Shown here: piece by piece, positions 10,249 to 20,720 of the stretch | How the letters are laid out: every line of letters begins with the position of its first letter | Numbering within the stretch: the stretch's first letter is position 1 | Source: Blastomussa wellsi | Lineage: Eukaryota; Cnidaria; Anthozoa; Scleractinia; Plerogyridae | Reading direction: 5' to 3' | DNA: 64,000 bases | NCBI GenBank assembly: GCA_947652115.1 | Contig: OX393564.1 | Coordinates: 19,149,179 to 19,213,178 of the forward strand | The notes under the pieces: generated by a model | What the model saw: the letters and a program-made list of their open reading frames with translations, nothing else | Told to the model about the DNA's origin: nothing | Databases searched by the model: none | Made by a program: the position numbers and the translations under genes

Positions 10249-11131
10249 TTATTGTTTTAAAGACTGTTGTTGATTTGTTTCTCGTTTGCAAACATCCTTC
10301 ATGGCAGCACAGAGGTCTCTGATGTTTCTTTGGCGATTCATCAAATTCTGCAAGTCAATAAAAATATTAGGCTATGAGGTTCCCACTCATTGGTGAAAAT
10401 GTGTAATAAGGAAGCAACACACAGACTGAATATGAATACTGGCCCTATCGTTCACCTGGGGGCAAGGAACTAAATTAACAGCTTGACCAATCAGATTGTA
10501 AACTATACTAAGTAGAATTTCTAATAGCTTAGCAGGTGCATGCCAGTTGCACGAACTGTTAACGCAGTATTGCAAAATTAAAACAAACTCTAACAATCTC
10601 ATCTTGTGCTAGGGAGGCTAACTAGTCGGACATTTACAGTGAGACCTTGAACTCAAGAGGGTAGTGTTCAAGCTATATGTCATGGCCACCTGAATAAGAC
10701 TTGCCGTGCTTTTCGTCTCTTTTTTCAATTTTGTTAACTTCATGACCGGACGATTGAATCGAAACCACTGGCGACATTTTTAAGGGAGCTCAGTGACCGT
10801 GAATGAACTCTTCTAAACGATATTTAACCTTTCCCTCCAATCGCACAAATATTGAATTGATGGTTTAATATTGTAGAAAAACGCCAAAGGATGGCTTTGA
10901 ATTAGAAATATTGAGAAGGATTTTAATTATTGAACATTGAAAAGTTAAAGCTACAATTTTCAAGATGTGTCACCCGTAACAGACATCTTTTACACATGAA
11001 GCTCTTACCAAAGACATCAATGATCGTCCCCCATTGAAATTCTTGTCCTGACCGTAAAGCGCCTCGGTGTTTGGCATGAGCCAGGCTGCAAGTACGAGAA
11101 CGAAAACCAATATAAAAGCTCTGTTGTCCAT
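10249..11131 (-). CDS. Secreted CX6C peptide gene C (two exons, 73 aa)
   Basis: Exon 1 is 11131-11009 (123 nt, ATG GAC AAC); exon 2 is 10347-10249 (99 nt with TAA). Both junctions are phase 0, with GTAAGA donor and ACTTGCAG acceptor. Exon 1 encodes a strong signal peptide (MDNRAFILVFVLVLAAWLM, ending near NTEA) and then LYGQDKNFNGGRS. Exon 2 encodes NLMNRQRNIRDLCAAMKDVC then KRETNQQQSLKQ. The mature peptide would be about 50 residues with only two cysteines, CX6C, possibly one disulphide ring. Gene A is the closest relative (shared DLC, KRETNQQQ and upstream sequence). A TATAAA lies about 65 bases before the ATG. No known family recognised. Confidence 0.65.
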
Positions 11132-11195
11132 TTGTGAAAAGCGAGTGATATACGTGAGTGTATGACTGTGAATAAGAGTCTACTCTGCACTCCAA

Positions 11196-11201
11196 TTTAT
11201 A
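11196..11201 (-). promoter_or_regulatory. Candidate TATA box of peptide gene C
   Basis: TATAAA on the minus strand, about 65 bases upstream of the ATG, leaving room for a short 5' UTR. The aligned position upstream of decayed gene A reads TTTAAA. Confidence 0.45.
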
Positions 11202-11830
11202 GGAAAGCTTTTACCCATCATTCGTTGCAGGGTCTGTAATGTATTGTGACTCAACCACCGTTAACAAAGTCTTCATCTATAGAACGCCTCTGCTGAATTG
11301 AAAACGTTTTAAACCCCTTATATCTACTTATTTCTTCTCTAGAAAAGGTAAAGTGTGGTTTTTAAATTTAACTTAAGAGGTAGGGAACAACAGTAAAGTA
11401 TCTTTAAATATCTAATCGGAACAAGATACGATGTACGTTTTCCGAAAAGATTAAAGAGATTTTGTGAAGTTATCCTGTATTCGGGAGGGTGGGGTTCCAA
11501 GTTGAGGAATTTCTGTGTTCCAGATTTCTTTTTATATACATTTATGGCAACTATATTTTTATAACTTATGTCACTTGCAATTACAGCACCGTGTCCCAGA
11601 TTTCAATAGTTTGGTTTCCAGATGGAGAGGAGGATGTGCTTATTTTCGGGAAGTGTATTTTTCAAATTCTGCGGTACTTCAAGTGTGGAAAAGAAAAAAT
11701 AACATGACAACAATCAACTCGTCCAGACTGCAAACTTTAATCACACTCCAGTACTTTTAACAGTATATCAGTATTTAAGGTGTTTTACATTATTTTTCTT
11801 CATTTTGTTCGTTTATTTTCTTGAGATCTA

Positions 11831-12557
11831 TTATCGTGAGTCTTTGTTTCGTATCCAAGGTCTTGTTTCGGATACTTCTGTTTCACTTCTGCAAGCGTCA
11901 CTCATCGCGGCACACATGTTCCGGATGGTCCTTGCACGCCTCGATATCTGCAACTGAATTAATGTAAGAGGCTTTATGCTTTATCCTGATTGGCCATTTA
12001 AAATAGGACTGTTTAAGTTTGTTTTGATATTAAGAATTAAAAGGGGATCAGACCACGTTATCAGTGAATATTGAATTTCCATAACCGTTCATCAGTAGTG
12101 TGCCTAAAATTCGTGTAATTCCTCAGTTGGTTTCGCCGCCATTAAATCCTATACTAATTGCAGAACATTTTAGTTGAGGCCACCCACAATGTGAGCGCAA
12201 TTACCCATAAGAAATATTAATAAGAAAAATAACGTAAAACGTAAGCACAGTGTGAAACAATCCAAGGATAGGGATGGCTACATTTGAGGTATTAAGCATC
12301 GACCCCAAGTTGCCTGAAATAGTTCGCAATAAAAAGAAGGATAAGTGTGGACCATCCAAATTTTTTATCACATGAACATTAAAATACATTTAGAGGTTAC
12401 CAAAAAAGTACGAAATTGGAGTACTTACCGTGATGGTGGTTGGCTTTCCTTTCCATCTTGTCCAATTAAAACTAGGATTATGAACTGCGTATGTCCTCAA
12501 GATGCCACAGGCTACGAACAAGAGCGAAAAAAGCAACATGTATGTCTTGTTGTTCAT
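11831..12557 (-). CDS. Secreted CX6C peptide gene D (two exons, 81 aa)
   Basis: Exon 1 is 12557-12429 (129 nt, ATG AAC AAC); exon 2 is 11947-11831 (117 nt with TAA). Both junctions are phase 0, with a consensus GTAAGT donor and AGTTGCAG acceptor. The signal peptide is MNNKTYMLLFSLLFVACGIL, then TYAVHNPSFNWTRWKGKP. Exon 2 encodes IRNMCAAMSDACRSE, the CX6C core, and a short polar tail. An AATAAA about 20 bases after the stop on the minus strand is a good poly(A) signal. Closest to B in exon 1 length, sequence and upstream block. Function unknown. Confidence 0.65.
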
Positions 12558-12649
12558 CACTGAAAAGTAACCTGTATGTCGCGCTCAGCTAACTTCAGTA
12601 AAATATTATCTTTCGTCTCAACCACGATAAAGTCATGAATCGGTTAAAA

Positions 12650-12693
12650 CAGTTGTCTAAATATAACTGGCCAATCTTACCCAGGGTGCAACG
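12650..12693 (-). promoter_or_regulatory. Conserved upstream block of peptide gene D
   Basis: Gap-free counterpart of the block upstream of gene B (AAATATAACTG, TCTTACCCA, TGCAACG), here about 95-135 bases before the ATG because about 45 extra bases lie between. Confidence 0.45.
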
Positions 12694-12699
12694 CGGGTC

Positions 12700-15600
12700 C
12701 TGACAATGAAAAGTACCTATTCAAAGTTCATCTGGTGAAATAGCATTTCCCAAGCTTGCAGTTGAGTGGTAAGTGGCAAATCGTCAAGTGAGCAACAGAT
12801 GAGTCAATGTTGTAGCGAGTTGTAGGAGAAATAGGCATCTTTTTTTTTGTTTCACGCTGTATCTGCTTAGGGTGTTTGTATGTTTATGTTTTTTTCTCCA
12901 TGGTTTGTCTTTTTTGTGTTTGTTTATTTTTGCATGTAATTACTTCACATGCTTCTTTAACGTTTTGGTTTTATTTTCTAGACTGCTGTCCCATTTCCTG
13001 TGATCATAAACTTACGCTTGTCTACTTTAAAATCATCAATATTAGCAAACGATGTCGATCTAAAAGGATAATAAAGACCCTAAAACAGACGAAATGTGCC
13101 AGTTTTGGAGGTGTTTTCACTCTACTAAAAACAAGCTGCCTTTACAAACTTATAACGGCGAGTGATGAAAAGTGTCATCTGAACATCTGAGTGAAACTAA
13201 AACTGACATTCATTTATAGGCGGAGTTTAAATTAATAACAACTGCGAAGACAATGATAGAGAATTTGGCGGGCAGTGCAATTGCTCAGCATGTATTGTTG
13301 TTATCTAGTTGTTATCTTCAAAAAAGAAAACAGGTTGACAAAAGTTGACTAAATGATGGGTTTTATGGACATTTTGGACCACATATGGTGGTCAGAACTT
13401 TCAACTAATGGCTCTGGATAAGTTTAAAATCCTTAATAAGTAGACGATAAGTTCAGCAGTTTGTAATGAGTGCCGTCTTCTATCGAGGTTGCTCCTTATC
13501 GCTGTCATTTTGTCTTTTTTAAAAAGAAAAAGCTTAAGCAAAATACAAGCTAAGGACACTTTCAGAAGGAGGAAGCTTTTATAATCATTTTTTTAAATAA
13601 TATTTCCAGCGAACATACTTGAGGGAATACTAGACAAGAAGAAAGAGCAATCTTTAAGAAGGTGGTGTTACGATGCCACAGGACAAACGCTTTCTCTGCG
13701 GCAAGTAATTTATTTGACACTCACACAACTGGGTTGGTTTACGTGCCACTATTTTGCCTCTTGCACACTTCGGGACGCACAACTGATAAAGTAGGCGCGC
13801 TGGCCAGGCTCGCGACCGTGCCGTTAATTCAATCTCTACAGACGTTAAATACACCAAAGCCGGGTACGAAATCCCCTAAAAACCATCGGGTGGAAACAAA
13901 CGGGAAACGTGTGTTCCCGGCTAGGTAGTTCTCAGTGCCATTCTTGGTAGTGTGTCCTAATTTAACAGACTGTACGTAAATGCTTGGTGAAATATTGGAT
14001 CTTCCAGCGATACAATTATAGGGGAGCCCTTGTTTACAATATTTGCCTCATTTGCACAAACGTTTCAGTTCCTGAAGAGTTACAAAAATATCAGTTCTGG
14101 ATATTGAAAGAACATGGCACTTTAGTTTTACATTTCAGCCCAATACGTTAAAAGGCCATTGCCACGACAATACGCATGTGCAGCAGAGAGTGGTTTAACC
14201 AATAGAAACTTGGCAAGGTTACGCACTGCATGCTGCTACGAACCACCATGGCTTTTAGCAATTGTTTGGAGTTTTCACGTGCGCACGAACACCTCTTTGT
14301 CTCGCCTCATCCCTTTGTTTTAGCTTTCGTCCCGACAAATTGTGGATCACCCTTCGAGATCATCACATTTCCTGTGATGATCGTAAGAAAATACAAGCAA
14401 TGCATTACGTTTCAACCTTCCACAAATAACCAAATAATGCCTTACCTCAATTTGTATAGCTTTTGCAAGCCTCGCGAGGTCGATGGAAGAGGATTTTAAT
14501 CGCATAAATTAAGTTGGATTTCTGGTCCGACGGACCAGAAATCAAATTGTCACGCATGCAGAGAAAAGTGACAAAGGCCCTTTAATAGCGATGTTCATCG
14601 TTGCGTCATTTATTGTCATTAATGTGCCAACCAGAGGTTGATTGGCCATCGAAACAAAGGGTTCTTTTGTTCCAGTGGTTGGTAAATTTGAATATCAAAA
14701 TAAATATTTGTAAACAGTGAGTATCGCTATACTTTTCCTGTGATCTGGGTTTGAAAACTCAAAAGTATAAAAAAGAATATATGGGTTCATTAGCGCTTTT
14801 ACCACCCAAAAATTTTGTAATTTTTGAGAACTAATATCTCCTTCAATATTTCATGCAAAGAGCTAACAATTTCACTGCTTATTACGTTTCACAGGCTCTG
14901 GAGTCAATTTTAATACAGCATGATTCCTTGCCCAAGCAAAGTTGTGCGCCAATGAAACAAAATGCGAACAATAACGTCAGCAAGAATCCGCCTATATATA
15001 ACATAAAAGAATAGAAACGAAAGGAAAACATTCGGTCTATGCGTAGTATTTTAATAGTCAGAATGTGGACCATGGATTCGAATATATCGAATAATATAAT
15101 TTTTTTTTCAAGCATCTGGGCGGGCCGGAACCCTAAATCCTCGAAATTGATTGGCTAATCACGCACACGTGATCGGTCCAGCTTTTTACGATACGGCCCA
15201 CGGGCCGCATTTTTTTCCCGCTCACGGCAATTGTGCGAAAATCTTGCGGCCATACGAGTTTTGCTCACAAAAAAAAATAGATCTTGTACACATTTGTAAA
15301 TGAAATGAAAAATTGGCAGTGGAATTTAAGGCCTTGAAGTTCTCCAAAAGGCGAGTATTCATTGTCTTTATTGTATTTAGTTGTAGTTTACGGCCGTTTG
15401 TCGATCGTTGTTTGTTAGTTTGCACTGATTTTCATGCCAGTTGTAATTCACTGCAAGTTGCCGGTTTTCAGACTCCAGTTAGCATTTAAAACGCCGTGTT
15501 TCTATGCTACATTTTGTCAAAACCGAACTCCATTTTCTACCATTCAAGAAGAGGAGGTGTCTTAATAAGCAACAGTGAAATTAATCTTCGCAGGATACTT

Positions 15601-16115
15601 TGCCGTGCACGGGCGGCCATAAAACGTACTTAAAACGTACAGGTAGTTCGCTGAGTTTCTCTTTCGAAATTCGCTAACTGTCTATCGAAATAAATGTTGT
15701 TATAATCAATGAAATGAGTATAAATTCGTTAAATGCAAATGTCTGTAGCTGGAAAATGTGTCTTGAAGTGCTTTTCGTTCAGACAACGAGGCTTGAAAAA
15801 TGTCGACACAGGCCGCAATCGATTTTCAGTTTAAAGTATTTCCATGGATAAGACTTATTTTTATCCAGTTTTTATAATCTGTTTTGGTGCTACATTTGTG
15901 CTTTTTGATTCTTCTTTCTTTATTGGTGTAAAATCATTCTTGGCAGTATAAAGTGCACACTGCAAACAAAATGATTTTCGCCGATCGGCTCAACTGGATG
16001 CGCGCGTAAACAAAGATTTTCAAACACTTTATGATTTCTTGCCCCAAAAAATTAAAGTAGGAAAAAAATAAATAAGTTATTTACCGGCTAAGGTCGGTCC
16101 GTATGGTGAAAACCT
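12700..16115. other. Long non-coding region
   Basis: No gene recognised. Open frames at 12876-13190, 13662-13928, 14230-14499 and 14882-15115 lack domains and splice context. The stretch holds a perfect 27-base palindrome (14517-14543). Confidence 0.45.
14517..14543. repeat. Perfect 13-bp inverted repeat with 1-base centre
   Basis: GATTTCTGGTCCG, a single A, then its exact reverse complement. Confidence 0.9.
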
Positions 16116-16158
16116 GTGACCTAGGTCTTGAAAATGCTGCCTTCAAGACCTCGGTCAC
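16116..16158. repeat. Hairpin with 17-bp arms
   Basis: Arms 16116-16132 and 16142-16158 are complementary at 16 of 17 positions, around a 9-base loop. The left arm and loop (AGGTCTTGAAAATGCTGCC) recur at 9293-9312, so this is part of a dispersed repeat. Confidence 0.7.
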
Positions 16159-16432
16159 AGAAAACACTCACCTGCGGCTCGTGTTTACTACATTTCCCTC
16201 GTGTTCTTAAATGCCCGTCGTGTTTATGACAGTATAATACATGGCTAGGCTTCTTTATTTGTTAAACAACCACGCGTTGTGCGATAATTACACGCATACT
16301 TTCTAAAAGTTTCGGAATTTTTCCGAAGATGACCGGAGCATTCTAAAGTTTGCCGAAGACTTCCGAGTTCCTCGAGCCCGATTGGGCTCTGAGTCAAGGC
16401 CTTCGGCCTCATGGGCTATTGACTCAGAGGCC

Positions 16433-16456
<24 letters not shown>

Positions 16457-16473
<17 letters not shown>

Positions 16474-16674
16474 GAAAGCATAGAAAGTATAGATTTATCT
16501 AACAATGAGCTCAAATACTCGTCCGAAACTTCAGCCAAACGCAATTCAGCCGCCATTGTTTTGGTTTTCAAAGACGGCGCTTTTGCTACTAGTGGGCTAT
16601 AACATATAGCCTGGTAGTAGCTCAGCCAATCAGAACGCAGCATTGATAATAGACCACTAGTTGGATTTTACTAA
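16457..16674. mobile_element. MITE with 18-bp terminal inverted repeats
   Basis: It starts TTAGTAAAATCCAACTAG and ends with the exact reverse complement at 16657-16674. It is 218 bp with no ORF, so non-autonomous. The superfamily was not determined. Confidence 0.7.
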
Positions 16675-17507
16675 TGGAAGATATTTCGATCAAACACCAG
16701 CAAATGAATTCAATTGCCGGGTTCCAGTCCCATTTCACTTTTGCGCTATTTGCAAACTTAAGACTTGTGGGCTAACCAGGGGACAAACAAACCAGTACAA
16801 AGCTAAGGCTCGAAGTTGAAAGGCTCGCGCTTGGTTAATAAGGTGTATATTGCCAACAAGCACGAGTGGAATAAAAAAAACACCCAAAGAGTTGCAGTAT
16901 TTAAGCTCCCAGGCTGTTCTCGCTGATGTGTACTCCAAGAATGTTTGTGTTTAATGTATATGAATACTTATATCATAACCTGTAAACCAATCAGAACTCG
17001 TGAATAGCAATGTACCATGACTAGATTTTTTTTGAAAATAATGCTTGACGTTCACTTCCATTTGACATTGAAAAATAAAAACTGACATCAATTTCATTTG
17101 AACATTTCGTATTGTTAACAAACAGCTAAAATAAAGATTAGTGATTGGACATTCCAACAGAAACATGTTATCCGATCTCGTGTTACAAACATTATCCAAA
17201 CGTTACTGTAAGTAACTTTTAGAAATAAATACATTAAAATGATAAAAGGTACCAAAGCGAAAAACCAAGACACTAGACAAATTACAAACTAACGTGGTTT
17301 TTAAAAGGAACATTCACTCCTACGACAGGTTGACGTTGAATTGTTTGAAGTAATGCATAAATTCGACATTTTGCTGGAAAATGAATAAAGAATAATTAAT
17401 GGAAACAAAAAATGAAAGAGGTTATCGTTTACCTACTTATCGTAAAATTGGAGAGTGCCCTTAAGGTGGATACATAGCAAAGAGTTGAATGACCTTTTTC
17501 ACGACAG
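16675..17507. other. Non-coding
   Basis: AT-rich; no gene or repeat recognised. Confidence 0.4.
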
Positions 17508-18107
17508 TTATTTTAATATCGGCTGACCACAATCCGTTTCACATTCTCCTGCAGTTGGTGACGATAACGAACTGGTATCCTCATCTTTTGCCCAATTCCT
17601 TGGCACGTCTGACAAAGGCATCAGCGTTTTGGGTTCAATTCCAAGCCTTTCACATTGTTTACAAACGGGTAAAATGAAGACAAAGGACTTAGGTTGTTCT
17701 ATTTCAACAGAAACTCCCGTCTGTCCGCAGTGATGACAAACATTCACCAAGCACATGTTGCTGGCATAAAAGGCCGTTTCTACAGGATCATCACAGGTCA
17801 AAGAAGTTTTCAAGGAGACCTGACCATTCAGAGAAGCTGTCGGAGAAAGAATCGCCGATCCACAAGTAAACACTGTTCGTTCAACGTAATCTTCAAGTAG
17901 TTTACTTTCTCTGGAAGAAAGCTGCCTTGGAGAGTAAAGACAACGGGGCTTGTTGCAACGGAAACAGCGTACTGTGGCACAGACTTTGTTACCTGTGAAC
18001 GGTGCAATGCATTTTGAACGCCGCTCTGTAAGTGAGGATGTTGAAGCTTGAAATTCTGGGCTTTTGGGAGGGCTTGAAGGAGTGGAGCATAACAGGCACT
18101 TTTTCAT
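17508..18107 (-). CDS. CxxC-rich protein, possibly transposon-associated
   Basis: An ATG-initiated open frame of 199 residues. It has several CxxC pairs: CLLC near the N-terminus, CFRC around residue 48, CHHC around 124 and CKQC around 148. Other cysteines stand singly (FTCGS, LTCDDPVE, SNMC). The pairs FRCNKPRC, VCHHCGQ and LPVCKQCERLGI suggest zinc-ribbon or treble-clef folds. The N-terminus is Ser/Pro-rich and the C-terminus polar. I have an impression of similar Cys-rich blocks in many anthozoan predicted proteins, sometimes near transposons, but cannot name a family. It may be one exon of a longer gene or a transposon remnant. No neighbouring gene helps. Confidence 0.45.
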   Translation of the reverse strand: MKKCLLCSTPSSPPKSPEFQASTSSLTERRSKCIAPFTGNKVCATVRCFRCNKPRCLYSPRQLSSRESKLLEDYVERTVFTCGSAILSPTASLNGQVSLKTSLTCDDPVETAFYASNMCLVNVCHHCGQTGVSVEIEQPKSFVFILPVCKQCERLGIEPKTLMPLSDVPRNWAKDEDTSSLSSPTAGECETDCGQPILK

Positions 18108-18835
18108 GATGACCGTTCTTTTTGTATCTGGATTAAAAGTTCACGAGTTTCTGTTTTTACATGGTAAATGGCGTCAATTGTATGTATAAGCATTTTGGGC
18201 GGACTTGGGTTTGCCTGGGCGAGGCAGTTAACGTCAGTTATACTGTCACACCCAGATTAATGAAAAGCAAGGTTCCGTGCTTTTACCGTTTACCCTTGCC
18301 TGTTTTTGCCTGTTTTGATAACGTTGCACCCTTAATCGAAGCTGTTCCATTACAGCCTCTTACCGCTCAAGCGCCTATGACAGCCAGGTACCAAGATCAG
18401 CAACGGCCGGCAATCTTGTCCACAGCCCCCATAACAGTATAATAGTCGATTAACGGGTTATTATGATGAGGTTCGTCAGCACTGTGAGCGAAACTCGGCA
18501 GGTCAGGGCAGGGCAAGGCAGGACAGGGCGGGATAGTTTAATCTTATTTAGTTCCAGCCACCTCGTTTTGCTTTTCTATTGACCGGCAAAGATTTGCATG
18601 TGGCGAAATCGTGTATTGAGTTTATAATTACATTTTTTATGCATAAATAAATTTTCATTCTTTTACCTCCTTCTGTTGCGAACTGACCTTGCCGACTTTG
18701 GTTTATATGGCTTTTGAAAAGATTATTGTTATCGTCATTTTCAGCTGTTATCATCTCGACACAAAGATTTAACAATTATATCAATGACAAGTCCGTATTT
18801 TGCGCGAGGCTGGGGGAGGAGTTGAATGACAGTTA
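18108..18835. other. Non-coding
   Basis: No gene recognised. A short run of AGGGCAGGGCAAGGCAGGAC-type purine-rich repeats lies near 18500-18535. Confidence 0.4.
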
Positions 18836-20720
18836 ATAATGCGGTCACTCCCTGATTGTAGAAATGACGCCAATCGCACATCAATACTTTGGGCGTCGCC
18901 AAGCGCTTGGCCTGGCGGACACTGCAGAAAAATTAAGATTTACCCTAGAGGTAGATTGTTTTATGTTTATTTACCTCTCAATTTCCACTGTCATAATTTT
19001 GCTTCCAATTTTTGCTATAAGCTCGAAAGTTCGAACACTTGGACTAAAATTATGCCATCGATGTATCATGGACTCCCTTGCTGACGATGACCAGAGTATT
19101 TCAATAACAATCAATGCGATACCCCCCTGATTATGGAAATGACGTCAATCTTTCGTCAATACTTTGGGCGAGGCCTGGCGAGCATTTAAATAACAATCGA
19201 TGCAATAACTCCCTGATTATAGAAATGCATTAGTCGTTCGTCAATACCTTGGGCAAGGCCTGGCGAGCATGTAAATAACAATCGATACAATAACTCCCTG
19301 ATTATGGGAATGCGTCAATCGTACGTCAATACTGTGGGCAAGGCCTGGCGAGCATTTAAATAACAATCAATACAATAACTCCCTGATTGTGGAAAGGACG
19401 TCAATCGTACGTCAATGCTTTGGGCGAGACTTGGTGAGCATTTAAATAAAAATCAATACAAAGACTCCCTGATTATGGAAATGACGTCAATCGCAGGTCA
19501 ATACTTTGGGTGAGGCCTGGTGAGCATTTAAATAACAATCGATGCAATAACTCCCTGATTATAGAAATGAAATAGTCGTTCGTCAATACTTTGGGCAAGG
19601 CCTGACGAGCATGTAAATAAAAATCAATACAAAGACTCCCTGATTATGGAAATGACGTCAATCGCAGGTCAATACTTTGGGTGAGGCCTGGTGAGCATTT
19701 AAATAACAATCGATGCAATAACTCCCTGATTATAGAAATGAAATAGTCGTTCGTCAATACTTTGGGCAAGGCCTGACGAGCATGTAAATAACAATCGATA
19801 CAATAACTCCCTGATTATGGGAATGCGTCAATCGTACGACAATACTGTGGGCAAGGCCTGGCGAGCATTTAAATAAAAATCAATACAAAGACTCCCTGAT
19901 TATGGAAATGACGTCAATCGCAGGTCAATACTTTGGGTGAGGCCTGGTGAGCATTTAAATAACAATCGATGCAATAACTCCCTGATTATAGAAATGAAAT
20001 AGTCGTTCGTCAATACTTTGGGCAAGGCCTGACGAGCATGTAAATAACAATCAATACAATAACTCCCTGATTGTGGAAAGGACGTCAATCGTACGTCAAT
20101 GCTTTGGGCGAGACTTGGTGAGCATTTAAATAAAAATCAATACAAAGACTCCCTGATTATGGAAATGACGTCAATCGCAGGCCAATACTTTGGGTGAGGC
20201 CTGGTGAGCATTTAAATAACAATTGATACAATAACTCCCTGATTATGGGAATGCGTCAATCGTACGTCAATACTTTGGGCGAGGCCAGGTGAGCATTTAA
20301 ATAACAATTGATACAATAACTCCCTGATTATGGGAAAGCGTCAATCCTACGTCAATACTTTGGGCGAGGCCTGACCAGCATTTAAATTAACGATCGCTAC
20401 GATAGCTCCCTGATTATAAAAATGCGTCAATCGTATGTCAATACTTTGGGCGAGGTCTGGCAAACATTTAAATAACAATCGATTCAATAACTCTCTGATT
20501 ATGGAAATGCGTCAATCGTACGTCGATACTTTGGGCGAGGCCTGGCGAGCATTAAATAAGAATCAATGCGATAAATCCCTGGTTATGGAAATGACACCAA
20601 TGTGCGAGGCTGGCGAACATTTGAATAACAATCAATGGGGCAACTCCCTGATTATGGAGATGAAGTGAATCGTGGACCAATACTTCGGGAGTTTGGGTTA
20701 GGCTGGGCGAACATTTCAAT
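18836..20720. repeat. Satellite array, ~85-bp unit, about 19-20 copies
   Basis: The landmark CTCCCTGATT recurs at 19209, 19294, 19379, 19465, 19551, 19636, 19722, 19807, 19892, 19978, 20063, 20149, 20235, 20320 and 20406. Spacing is 85-86 bases, with divergent units at both edges. The unit includes GAAATGACGTCAATCG, CAATACTTTGGGCGAGGCCT and GAGCATTTAAATAACAATC. Two-unit blocks of about 171 bases (19465-19635, 19636-19806, 19892-20062) are much alike, which is a higher-order pattern. Several units hold a perfect TGACGTCA. Open frames inside are by-products. Confidence 0.95.

Noticed and set aside
20435..20668. Open frame in the satellite
   Set aside because: Created by the tandem repeat unit; repeats in the protein mirror the DNA period.
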